A DNA stretch of 64,000 nucleotides. Source: Caprella mutica. Lineage: Eukaryota; Arthropoda; Malacostraca; Amphipoda; Caprellidae. The translations under genes were made by a program, and so were the position numbers. Below the pieces are notes generated by a model. It saw only the letters and a program-made list of their open reading frames with translations, searched no databases and was not told the DNA's origin. How positions within the stretch are numbered: the first letter of the stretch is position 1; the number at the start of each line of letters is the position of its first letter. Below, piece by piece: positions 35,463 through 46,758 of this stretch. Where the stretch lies: the NCBI GenBank assembly GCA_947561585.1, contig CANNZV010001034.1, forward strand, positions 62,001-126,000. The letters are read 5' to 3'.

Positions 35463-35807
35463 CCATTTTATTGGTCCAAATTAAAATAATATTTTCAAAG
35501 TAATTATTATATATTTTTTCTTATAATATTATATTCAAAAACGTTGAACCATCTTACCCATTGATCGATAAGAAGGTTTAAAATATTTCAAATCGAAATT
35601 ACTGTTCATGTCTTACAATTTAATGATTCAGTAATCTCTTAAATTACTATTATTATGTAGCCATCAGGTTGTTTGGTTCCTGTTTAGAATAAAGTGGACA
35701 GGAGGTGCACTAAAACCTGAAAAAATTTCAGGTTTTCTCGTAGCGAAATGTAGTTTGGCAAGCAGGCTCTTTGAGATGAAAGTAGAGAAAGGTAGAAACC
35801 CACTCAG

Positions 35808-35945
35808 AAAGGAATGGTGGGGACAAAGAGGATTAAGTAGGGGTCCCTCTCAATCTTCTATGGCCCCACCATAACTCTCTCTATTTTCTATGGCCCCACC
35901 ATAACTTTCTCTCCTAATCTTCTATGGCCCCAACATAACTCTCCC
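35808..35945. repeat. Palindrome family P, copy with three right-arm units
   Basis: AATGGTGGGGACAAAGAGGA then TTAAGTAGGGGTCCCTCTC, followed by three CTATGGCCCCACCATAACT-type units: an early stage of the expansion seen at 11717-12412. Confidence 0.7.
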
Positions 35946-36305
35946 TTGAGTATTTGTAGAAGTAGAAAGAACAAAAAAAGGAATATACAGCTGGTCATTT
36001 GCTAATTGGTGATTCATTATTTGACACAATTATGAATTAAAGAGATGGAACTTTAACGCACGTTCGCACAATTTTCTATCATTTACAAATGTTATAAAAT
36101 TAAATACACAGACCAATTTTAAAATATCTTTTAAACGGAAAATATTTTGTCTTCCTTAAACGAAAGAGAATACAATTAGTAAAATTAATAGTGTTTTAAA
36201 TTCATCTCAGATTCACTTTTCTTTGACTCATCATAGTATTTAATTAGGTATTAATTAATTCCGAATAAAAAGAGATCGCAGAAATGCATGTGAATGGTAT
36301 TTGTA

Positions 36306-36457
36306 GGAGGTAGGTAGGTAGGTAGGTAGGTAGGTAGGTAAGTAGGTAGGTAGGTAGGTAGGTAGGTAAGTAGGTAGGTAAGTAGGTAGGTAGGTAGGTA
36401 GGTAGGTAGGTAGTTAGGTAGGTAGGTAGGTAGGTAGGTAGGTAGGTAGGTAGGTAG
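36306..36457. repeat. (GGTA)n microsatellite
   Basis: About 38 copies of GGTA with a few AGTA or GTTA interruptions; complementary motif to the array at 7711-8094. Confidence 0.95.
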
Positions 36458-38485
36458 CAGTTTTCACTTTTTGCACCACTAAGCAATGTGAGAACTCTTT
36501 ACCATTTAACATTGCTCAAAAAACTTGCTGGATAACATCTCCAAAAGATGCTTGAGAACTTTTTAGTTAGGTTGTTATGTTTACCGATAGAGATGAAACT
36601 GGATATTATTGCGGTAGGTAAACGGTAGAAAGTGATAGTTAAAGGTTAGAGAGAGCATAATTAGTGTAGTATTTAGTATTTAATAAATGGTAATAGTAAT
36701 TATTTGACTTTATATTTTCATTGCTCTCTATGATATGTATACGTATTAAAGTTTAGTAATAATTATTATATATTTTTCCTTATATGAAAATAAAATAGTG
36801 TATACTTTTCCTCGTGTTAAAAAAATATTATATATTTTTGCCTATATAGTTCTGGACTTATCCTAAACTATGGAAATCGATGCAAAAACAGACGATAAGT
36901 TTTGCACAATGTCAGATTAGAATCTAACTTAGAACTCGAAATGGAGTACCATTCTCCAAAGTAAAAGATAGAACGTCTGTATCTCTAGATGTTCTCCCTC
37001 GTTCTCAACTCAGAGAAAAATGTACTGGTTTCTTCTTTTAAGGAAGACTATTAAGAACAAGAACTGCATTTGGCTTTCATTTCTCCGATATCCGGTTTAT
37101 AGGTTTAGATGTTAAAGTCTATATTTATTAGATGCATGCTTTGCTATTATTTAAAAAAAGAAATTTAAAATATATTTTTTTTCATTTTCAAAAATTACTT
37201 TTCAAAAGTATTTTATTTTTAAATTTTAAAATCTAGTTTTTGAAAATAAATTTTACATTTTTAGTAGATTCTTTTTAATTAAATTTTCTTTACTTTTTCA
37301 TATATTCTACGTATTGTCGTTTAACTTTTATGTATTAATATTTTTTTGTCTTGTAAAATTTAGGCATATATTAATTGATAAATTTAATTCCTTAATTGAT
37401 GTAATTGTATTTATTATTATATAGTGAGAACGATCTTTTTAAAAGAAAAAATTAAAAAAAAAAATTCTACCGTTTTTATTTTTGCAAATAATATTTTTTT
37501 TCTTTATTAATTTTCATTTCATGATATCATAATAATCGTAAATTTCAGTACGTATGTAATAAATAAATATTGTTTGATTGAATTCTTTTCTATTTTTAAG
37601 TTTTACGAGTGAAAACAATTCATAAACTATTTTCTTTTTTAAATTTAAAAAAAAATTAAATTAATTTAAAGTTTTTTTTTAATTCATGTAAACAAAATTT
37701 TTAGGGCATTTCTGCTTATTATTGATTAATGCCAATTCTATGGTAAGTTCCGAGTTATTGGACAGTGCCACATTTCCGATCATATAATTTTTTTTTATTA
37801 TTAAACTATTATTTTAATTGGTATCCTTGATATCTGTTGGTATCATGGATACCACAATATACTATATATTTTATACTTTTTTTTACGTGATCGAAAATGT
37901 GGAACTGTCCGATTACTCAGAACTTACCCTAGATACATTTAAATAAAGGTGGAAATCAAAGACAAAATAGAGAGTTTGTAAATCATTTACTATCGTGACG
38001 TCAGAAGTCGTGGACTTAATTTCTTTTCGTAAAATTTACTTAAAAGTAAAAACACAAATACGAAGAAAATGTCATCTGTCATTTGTCAGGTCTGGCATTA
38101 ACCTGTCATAATTATTTTACACATATTTACATATAACTGGCAACATTTACAGTCTGATTTACAGACATTATATACAAGAACGTACAGCTTATTAAATAAC
38201 ATATGACTTATTTGTAATAAAGGCATCAGGTACTGAAAAAATAACCTAATCGTCATCTTATAATATACATTAAAAACTGTCATAGATTAGAACATTTAAA
38301 CGTCAAAATTATATTCCGTCAGTCAAGTTGAATAAATAGTAATAAATAAATAAATATATTTATGACAATAACAAAATAACGATTAACATATAAAACTAAA
38401 TAACAAATGAATAGAAATGGCAAGACTTCTCATTTTGGTGTTCAATAATCGATGGCATAACTAACATCTTCTAGCACAAGAGAAG
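36458..38485. other. Very AT-rich DNA downstream of the gene
   Basis: No gene seen. 37140-37720 is exceptionally A/T-homopolymeric. The family A MITE at 37741-37929 is the only recognised element. Confidence 0.5.
37741..37929. mobile_element. Family A MITE, best-preserved copy (189 bp)
   Basis: TA-flanked on both sides. Left end TGGTAAGTTCCGAGTTATTG then GACAGTGCCACATTTCCGATC; right end (reverse) GGGTAAGTTCTGAGTAATCG then GACAGTTCCACATTTTCGATC. The terminal repeats are about 42 bp. The centre carries ATTGGTATCC ... GGTATCATGGATACCA. TA duplication and palindromic body suggest a mariner/Tc1-mobilised MITE. Confidence 0.75.
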
Positions 38486-38535
38486 ATTATGGTGGGGCCT
38501 TAGAAGACTATGGTGGGGCCATAGAAGATTAAGGG
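38486..38535. repeat. Palindrome family P, two direct units just past the gene's stop codon
   Basis: ATTATGGTGGGGCCTTAGAA then GACTATGGTGGGGCCATAGAAGATTAAG, ending about 30 bp downstream of the TAG at 38567-38565. It probably lies in the 3' UTR or immediate 3' flank of the three-exon gene. Confidence 0.7.
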
Positions 38536-38564
38536 TGACCTCATACTTTTCCCTTTCTAATAAG

Positions 38565-40211
38565 CTAATCATAAAGTTTAGAGTATTTATCCACGGCCTC
38601 ATTCACCATTCCGGATACCCTGTTCAGAATAGGACGAAGAACGTTAGACCTGGCAGTCCGACCTGCAGGTTCGTCGTCGCCCACTGTGTCGGATCTACGG
38701 TAACTCGTGTAGCTACTTCCGCCCGTAGGAGCACCGTAGCCGGTATCCGGAGCACCGTAGCCGGTATCCGGAACACCGTAGCCGGTATCCGGAACACCGT
38801 TAGTTGGGGTAGGTATGTAAGGCTCAGGAGAAGCGTAACCGACTGAAGGAATGACTACGTCATAGTAGTCATAGTAATCGTCACCATAGCCTCCTCCTCC
38901 TTTCTTGTCCCCGACAATGTAAGCTGGAAGAAAAAGATACACTAAATATAAGCCCAAACAAAAACTTAGGGACAAAATTTACGCCGAAATGGAAGCGTAC
39001 ATATAATAAAAGTCCTGTATTTCATACCATTATAAATAAGTTTACCTATAAGGAGTCCAATTGCAACAACGGCCAGAATCTGGTTGATTAGCTGGATGGG
39101 GGACACAAGAAGACCTAGCAAGGCTGCAAATCCAGCAGCCAGACCAGCTTTGATGGCTAGGAGGATCGCAAAGATGCTTCCAACTGTTGTCAGTTTATTG
39201 GTACCACCAATGTTGATTAGGCCCAGGGCGTTGAGGATCTGGTTCAGCGTGTCGATACCTATTGTGTTGATACCTAACGCGTTGAGTATCTGACCTAAGT
39301 CAAGTGGTACTTTATTTCCGGGTATGACGATCCCTTGTTTATTGAACAGGGCTTGCAGAAGCTGAGAGATGGGACCATTCAGTGTCACTTGACCCTGGAA
39401 TAACAACGTAGATTTCAAATTAGGTAATTTCGATCGTAAAAAGTGAAATAATAGCTGAATTATCGATTACCAGATATGCCTACTTAATTTTCATAAGTCT
39501 TATATAATTGATTATCGAAATAAAGAGATGTAGATAAGTAACCAAATGAATGCAATCTGATAATCATAACTAGATGCATTTCTTCAATTGATAGTCGATA
39601 AGTTTCAAAACACTGAAAAAATAATCTAATCTGCAGAATAAACATAACTCCGCTGATAAACAATACTAGAGTGATAGCACGGAGAGCCACGGGCAAAAAA
39701 GAAAAAAAAGGTTGAAAAAAAGTAGCAAAAGAAATAATTATATGAGGGTAGGTTAGCGGTCTGACTGAGGAACTCTGGGAGTGGGGGCTTGCTCCTCCTC
39801 TTGAAGGGTAGCTTTGATATTGAGAAAATGTAAATTAAACGGAGTTTTTGATCGTTCTTTTTTTGCACGGTGCGATATTTGTCCTTAACTTCAAGTTTGA
39901 TATCTTCTACCATTACTAATGATATTTAATTCCCCTCTTTTTGACACGTCATATCTTTCACTTTCCCTCTTTTTTTAATCCCCTCTTACCTTCCCCTCTT
40001 TAATAGAGATGATGGCAGACTCTTTTCCGACATCTTCCTTAGAGTCAGGCGTGGTTTTTTCTTGCGTCTTCTTCACGCCCGCAGATTCCTGCTTGGCGAT
40101 CGATTTCTTAATTTTATGCAGCGTCTCATCGTACTTCTTCGCCTCCCCGCTAACCGATACAACCGATGATGTCACCACCAGAGCGGCTACAAACAACCAG
40201 ACTACACGCAT
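38565..40211 (-). CDS. Three-exon gene for a secreted or membrane-associated protein of unknown function (309 aa)
   Basis: Exons on the minus strand are 40211-39990, 39394-39046 and 38923-38565. Intron 1 (595 bp) starts AAG|GTAAGA and ends TTCCAG, phase 0. Intron 2 (122 bp) starts ATAG|GTAAAC and ends CTTCCAG, phase 1. The joined frame is 930 bases with one terminal TAG. Residues 1-22 are a signal peptide (MRVVWLFVAALVV..., likely cut after VSG). Residues 23-74 are Lys/Glu-rich. Residues 75-140 repeat QILNALG at about 109 and 126. Residues 145-171 and 176-194 are strongly hydrophobic. The tail (195-309) begins GDKKGGGGYG, is rich in Gly, Tyr and Asp, and holds three GYG[VA]PDT heptads at 233-253. 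The layout recalls insect secreted or cuticle-associated proteins, and the hydrophobic core loosely recalls Osiris proteins, but I see no diagnostic motif of either. The start is chosen because it directly opens the signal peptide. I found no clear AATAAA downstream. Gene structure is well supported; function is unknown. Confidence 0.82.
38738..38804 (-). repeat. 21-bp coding repeat within exon 3
   Basis: About three tandem 21-bp copies encode the heptad GYG[VA]PDT in the Gly/Tyr-rich tail. The copies differ at few positions (GGAGCACC versus GGAACACC, giving Ala versus Val), so the array is likely young and may vary in length between individuals. Frame is preserved because 21 is a multiple of three. 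Confidence 0.75.
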
Positions 40212-40265
40212 GGTTGTGTAGTTTTTCTGAGAGAAAATTCCATTTTAAAGATTTAGTTTTTAGCA

Positions 40266-40274
40266 TTTTATATA
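40266..40274 (-). promoter_or_regulatory. Putative TATA box of the three-exon gene
   Basis: The minus strand reads TATATAAAA about 55-63 bases before the start codon at 40211. That would put transcription start near 40244 and leave a 5' UTR of about 30 bases, normal for a short insect leader. A TCAG at 40230-40227 resembles an arthropod initiator but is about 46 bases from the first T, farther than usual. Position fits the gene; strength is inferred only. Confidence 0.4.
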
Positions 40275-40664
40275 ATAGGCAGGTGGTTATGAATTTTTAT
40301 TTTGTTTAAAAAGATGATAGTTTTTCATTAAAACAAGAATTATTAAATTATTATAATGGAATGTTAAATGATTTTTTTTTTTTTCCCATATTAAAACATG
40401 TGGCAAGCAGTGAGCATATCTTGCTAAAAGTTTTATTTTAATAAGAATTATGTCTGTTTTTGATGGGAAAGATGACAATTGGTAGTCATTTAATCATTTA
40501 AAATTCAAACCAAAATCCACTCTTAAGCATAGAGATAAAGTTAAAAAATGAAATAAAGTTTAGAAATATTGAAATTAACTCCAATTGTAAGAGTTTCGTA
40601 TAAAATAAAGGTTATATTATTCTGCTAATGAAAAAATGTCATTTTGATTCATTGATTAGCATTA

Positions 40665-40853
40665 GGGTAAGTTACGAATTATTGGACAGTTCCACATTTT
40701 CGATCCTATAAGAAAATATGTAATTTACCTCATTATTCTAATTGGTATCCAAGATACCCTCTGGTATCATGGATACTAATTTGAATAACGAGATAAATAA
40801 TATTTTTTTCATGATGGAAAATGCAAAACTGTCTTCTAATTCATATTTTACCC
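40665..40853. mobile_element. Family A MITE upstream of the three-exon gene
   Basis: Starts GGGTAAGTTACGAATTATTG then GACAGTTCCACATTTTCGATC after TA, centre ATTGGTATCCAAGATACC / GGTATCATGGATAC, right end decayed (TTTTACCCC). It lies about 450 bp upstream of the gene's start codon. Confidence 0.65.
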
Positions 40854-41269
40854 CATTCAGATACTCACAATGGGTAAGGGTAGATCTGAGGGACAGAGCG
40901 ATCACAGCCTCCACCTACAACATGCACGAACTAACTGTGAGAATAGGAGCTCTCTCCCCTCTTATATACTGCACTGTGACCCGTCACAGGGCACTCACAG
41001 CTACAGTGTTATTCCTACGGAGAATGGAGAGGTACAACTGTGACTGATGGTACCTACCTCTCTTCCGATACTATCTTCGATTTCTATTAAATCGGACTGA
41101 AATTAAATGATATATAGATTTATTATAGATCACTTTATCAGTATTTCAAAAGGTCATTGTGCGAAGAAGAGGTGCTAAGCCCCGCCCACTGAGCTGAAGA
41201 TGCCGGGTTTCACTTTTCCGAACATTTTTTGTGAAAGTGAGCGTAACTTTCAGACTAAAGGATACACCT

Positions 41270-44192
41270 TAGTTAATAGGTATTAGTTAATAGGTATTAG
41301 TTAATAGGTATTAGTTAATAGGTATTAGTTAATAGGTATTAGTTAATAGGTATTAGTTAATAGGTATTAGTTAATAGGTATTAGTTAATAGGTATTAGTT
41401 AATAGGTATTAGTTAATAGGTATTAGTTAATAGGTATTAGTTGTAACCCATAGTTATTAGTTTAAACAGATAGGTATTAGTTTGAACAGATAGGTATTAG
41501 TTTGAACAGATAGGTATTAGATTTAACAGATAGGTATTAGTTTGAACAGATAGGTATTAGTTTAAACAGATAGGTATTAGTTAATAGGTATTAGTTGTAA
41601 CCCATAGGTATTAGTTTAAACAGATAGGTATTAGTTAATAGGTATTAGTTGTAACCCATAGGTATTAGTTTAAACAAAAAGGTATTAGTTTTAACACATA
41701 GATATTAGTTTTAACACATAGGTATTAGTTTAAACAGATAGGTATTAGTTTAAATAAAAAGGTATTAGTTTTAACACATAGATATTAGTTTTAACACATA
41801 GGTATTAGTTTTAACACATAGGTATTAGTTTAAACAGATAGGTATTAGTTTAAACAAAAAGGTATTAGTTTAAACACATAGGTATTAGTTTTAACACATA
41901 GGTATTAGTTTTAACACATAGGTATTAGTTTAAACAGATAGGTATTAGTTTAAACAAAAAGGTATTAGTTTAAACACATAGGTATTAGTTTTAACACATA
42001 GGTATTAGTTTTAACACATATGTATTAGTTTTAACACATAGGTATTAGTTTTAACACATAGGTATTAGTTTAAACAGATAGGTATTAGTTTAAACAAAAA
42101 GGTATTAGTTTAAACACATAGGTATTAGTTTTAACACATAGGTATTAGTTTTAACACATAGGTATTAGTTTAAACAGATAGGTATTAGTTTAAACAAAAA
42201 GGTATTAGTTTAAACACATAGGTATTAGTTTTAACACATAGGTATTAGTTTTAACACATAGGTATTAGTTTTAACGCATAGGTATTAGTTTTAACACATA
42301 GGTATTAGTTTTAACACATAGGTATTAGTTTAAACACATAGGTATTAGTTTTAACACATAGGTATCAGTTTTAACACATAGGTATTAGTTTTAACACATA
42401 GGTATTAGTTTAAACACATAGGTATTAGTTTAAACACATAGGTATTAGTTTTAACGCATAGGTATTAGTTTAAACACATAGGTATTAGTTTAAACACATA
42501 GGTATTAGTTTTAACACATAGATATTAGTTTTAACACATAGGTATTAGTTTTAACACATAGGTATTAGTTTTAACACATAGATATTAGTTTTAACACATA
42601 GATATTAGTTTTAACAGATAGGTATTAGTTTTAACACATAGGTATTAGTTTTAACACATAGGTATTAGTTTAAACACATAGGTATTAGTTTTAACACATA
42701 GATATTAGTTTTAACACATAGATATTAGTTTTAACACATAGGTATTAGTTTTAACACATAGGTATTAGTTTTAACACATAGATATTAGTTTTAACACATA
42801 GATATTAGTTTTAACACATAGGTATTAGTTTTAACGCATAGGTATTAGTTTAAACACATAGGTATTAGTTTAAACACATAGGTATTAGTTTTAACACATA
42901 GATATTAGTTTTAACACATAGGTATTAGTTTTAACACATAGGTATTAGTTTAAACAGATAGGTATTAGTTTAAACAAAAAGGTATTAGTTTAAACACATA
43001 GGTATTAGTTTTAACACATAGGTATTAGTTTAAACACATAGATATTAGTTTTAACACATAGGTATTAGTTTTAACACATAGGTATTAGTTTAAACAGATA
43101 GGTATTAGTTTAAACAAAAAGGTATTAGTTTAAACACATAGGTATTAGTTTTAACACATAGGTATTAGTTTTAACACATAGGTATTAGTTTAAACAGATA
43201 GGTATTAGTTTAAACAAAAAGGTATTAGTTTAAACACATAGGTATTAGTTTTAACACATAGGTATTAGTTTTAACACATAGGTATTAGTTTTAACACATA
43301 GGTATTAGTTTTAACACATAGGTATTAGTTTAAACAGATAGGTATTAGTTTAAACAAAAAGGTATTAGTTTAAACACATAGGTATTAGTTTTAACACATA
43401 GGTATTAGTTTTAACATATAGGTATTAGTTTAAACAAAAAGGTATTAGTTTTAACACATAGATATTAGTTTTAACAGATAGGTATTAGTTTAAACACATA
43501 GGTATTAGTTTAAACACATAGGTATTAGTTTTAACACATAGATATTAGTTTTAACACATAGGTATTAGTTTTAACACATAGGTATTAGTTTAAACAGATA
43601 GGTATTAGTTTAAACAAAAAGGTATTAGTTTAAACACATAGCTATTAGTTTTAACACATAGGTATTAGTTTTAACACATAGGTATTAGTTTAAACAGATA
43701 GGTATTAGTTTAAACAAAAAGGTATTAGTTTAAACAAAAAGGTATTAGTTTAAACACATAGGTATTAGTTTTAACACATAGGTATTAGTTTTAACACATA
43801 GGTATTAGTTTTAACGCATAGGTATTAGTTTTAACACATAGGTATTAGTTTTAACACATAGGTATTAGTTTAAACACATAGGTATTAGTTTTAACACATA
43901 GGTATCAGTTTTAACACATAGGTATTAGTTTTAACACATAGGTATTAGTTTAAACACATAGGTATTAGTTTAAACACATAAGTATTAGTTTTAACGCATA
44001 GGTATTAGTTTAAACACATAGGTATTAGTTTAAACACATAGGTATTAGTTTTAACACATAGGTATTAGTTTTAACACATAGGTATTAGTTTAAACACATA
44101 GGTATTAGTTTTAACGCATAGGTATTAGTTTAAACACATAGGTATTAGTTTAAACACATAGGTATTAGTTTAAACACATAGGTATTAGTTTT
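41270..44192. repeat. 14-bp then 20-bp tandem array (GGTATTAGTT-based)
   Basis: 41270-41445 is about 12 copies of 14-bp TTAGTTAATAGGTA. A transition zone mixes TTGTAACCCATA and TTTGAACAGATA. From 41641 to 44190 the unit is 20 bp, GGTATTAGTT plus one of TTAACACATA, TAAACACATA, TAAACAGATA or TAAACAAAAA, in perfect register for about 127 units with no indel. The string TAAACAGATA, TAAACAAAAA, TAAACACATA, TTAACACATA recurs many times, showing higher-order units. Confidence 0.96.
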
Positions 44193-45836
44193 TACTCAAT
44201 ATTAATAATTTACAGGTTCTTTCAGGTAAATTTGTATATTTTTTTCCCTATTGCTTAATTTTAGTAAAAAAAAAACAAGATTGCATTCCGTTTTTTTTTT
44301 AATTCAGAATTATAAAACCAAAACAGTTTTTAACTTTTCTTTTCATGTATTTCAGGTAATTATTGATTTATTGTCAACTTAATAAACGAAAACCGAACTG
44401 CAATTTTTTTTATTAATTCAGCCCGAATATCAAAAAAAAAAAGTGTATAATCTTTTTTTTCTGTTTCAGATTAGTGTTTCGGACTATGGTGGTACACACA
44501 GTGTCAAAAACTTCAATGGAATTTATGAAATATATACCGAACGATATTTTATTCTATTTTCATAATAATGACCTTAGTTCTATAATATTATGTGATAAGC
44601 TCATTTATTTCACCAGATTCTGGAGAGAAACTCAAAGGTCCCCAACAATCTAAATGAAAATTTCTCTAGAAATGCTTTAAATTTGTAGAGCTTTAGTTTT
44701 ATAACATATCGCAGAGTTAACAGAAAAGAAATTGATAAAGTATTCGCTTTGTAATTAATTATATAAGAAATATTCAAACTCAACCGATACTGTCCGACAT
44801 TTCTGAGATTAAAGAGAAGAACAAGACTCTACACTAACTTTATCTCGTGTTATCGTGAATTTAATGGTAATTAGGTATATAGGTACACTTTTAGGTACCT
44901 AATGTTTTTTTATGGTAATGGTATTTAGATAATTGTATGTCTAGTGTCTAAAAGCTTTATTATGGTTTTGATTTTTTCTGAAGTATTTTAGTCTTTTTCT
45001 TCGCTTGAAATTCTGAGGGTAGAAGCAACAGCACAAGAATTTCTTAAATTTCACATTATAATAAAAAATATAGAACCAAATATGAAAAAGTTTGCAGTTT
45101 TATAATCAGTAACCTTAGTACTAATGAATAGAGTAATAAAAAAATTATTTGAGGGGACCTTTAACCCCATTTGTTTTATTTTTACCACTCATCAAATTGT
45201 ATACTTTGTTGTTATTTCAATAAAATCCAATAATAAATAATTCATTTGTATTGTTTACAATAATGAAAGATATAAAAAAGTGCTCGATGTAAACACTATA
45301 TCTTATAGTTTGTTGCTTAATATTATAGAGAAATAAAACAAAATATTATCAATCAAACCATTATTTTTATCCAGAACACAAATTGACAAAAAACACTTAG
45401 CAAGAAACTAGATTTCTGAATTAGTTACACCGAACCTAACTAATAACAAAATAATAACAACAAGTAAATCAGATGTTGAACAAGAGTTCATCAACAGATG
45501 TGGTTGTTCAAAATCAGTATTTAGATCATTGCACTTTCAAGCCAGTCCTTATATAATAAAAAAAAGCAATGGTCGGGCAATAGGATGTTAAACAATAGAA
45601 ATACCATTCCTCATACCTCCATACTGAACCACCAGTCATATCAGAGAAAAAAGATGATAAATTTTGATATTGTATGAAGCAGGTATAAATATCTAATTTA
45701 TAATTGTAAATTTTTTTTTTTTTTTTTAAAAAAGGCCCCCTGCCAGAAGAAGCAAACCTTCTTTAAATAATTAAAAAAAAGCTATTATCTTTATTAAGAC
45801 AATGAACATTAAAAAATGAAAGATAAGCTTCTCTGC
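44193..45836. other. AT-rich DNA, no gene seen
   Basis: Several poly-T and poly-A runs (44269, 44283, 44405, 44435 and 45711). No frames of note. Confidence 0.5.
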
Positions 45837-45990
45837 TCTACGACCATGGCTCCGACCATCGCCAATGGTAGTGGCCTCCAACCGACTGTGAGGTGCCTAT
45901 AGCAGGTCACAGGGCAACACCCAAACTGCGGTCATCATACTTCTCCTTGACTGACGTGGTCAAGGAGAACCCATGTGACATTCATTAAAT
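45837..45990. other. GC-richer islet beside a poly-T tract, unclassified
   Basis: A GC-richer segment (CATGGCTCCGACCATCGCCA ... AGCAGGTCACAGGGCAACAC) lies about 110 bp right of a 17-T run (45711-45727). A weakly similar GTCACAGGGCAC phrase occurs at 40983. The T run plus GC body would fit a reversed retroelement fragment, but no coding is visible. Confidence 0.25.
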
Positions 45991-46015
45991 ATATCAATAT
46001 ATAAATTTCAGAACG

Positions 46016-46758
46016 GATCGAACGAATAATTGATCGAATGGAAAATTGATCGAATGGAAATTTGATCGAATGGAAATTTGATCGAATGGAAAATTGATCG
46101 AATGGAAAATTGATCGAATGGATAATTGATCGAATAGAAAATTGATCGAATGGAAAATTGATCGAATGGAAAATTAGTCGAATGGAAAATTAGTCGAATG
46201 GAAAATTGATCGAATGGAAAATTGATCGAATGGAAAATTGATCGAATGGATAATTGATCGAATAGAAAATTGATCGAATGGAAATTTGATGGAATGGAAA
46301 ATTGATCAAATGGAAAATTGATCGAATGGAAAATTGATCGAATGGAAAATTGATCGAATGGAAAATTGATCGAATGGATAATTGATCGAATCGAAAATTG
46401 ATCGAATGGAAAATTGATCGAATGGATAATTGATCGAATGGATAATTGATCGAATGGATAATTGATCGAATGGATAATTGATCGAATGGAAAATTGATCG
46501 AATGGAAAATTGATCGAATGGAAAATTGATCGAATGGATAATTGATCGAATGGATAATTGATCGAATGGAAAATTGATCGAATGGAAAATTGATCGAATG
46601 GATAATTGATCGAATGGATAATTGATCGAATGGAAAATTAATCGAATGGAAAATTAATCGAATGGAAAATTGATCGAATGGAAAATTGATCGAATGGGAA
46701 ATTGATCAAATGGAAAATTGATCGAATGGAAAATTGATCAAATGGAGAATTGATCGAA
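46016..46758. repeat. 16-bp tandem array (GATCGAATGGAAAATT)
   Basis: About 46 units. Variants GATAATT and GAAATTT occur in runs; ATTAGTCG and AATAGAAA are rarer. Nearly all units keep GATCGA. Confidence 0.95.

Noticed and set aside
31441..35503. Open frames up to 805 codons across the second 45-bp array
   Set aside because: Same period artefact. Recurring 44-bp units merely switch between the two open plus frames.
38535..38846. 103-codon plus-strand frame
   Set aside because: Antisense shadow of exon 3; its repeats mirror the GYG[VA]PDT coding repeat.
39484..39913. Minus-strand frames of 70 and 95 codons
   Set aside because: They lie within or overlap intron 1 of the three-exon gene and have no start context.
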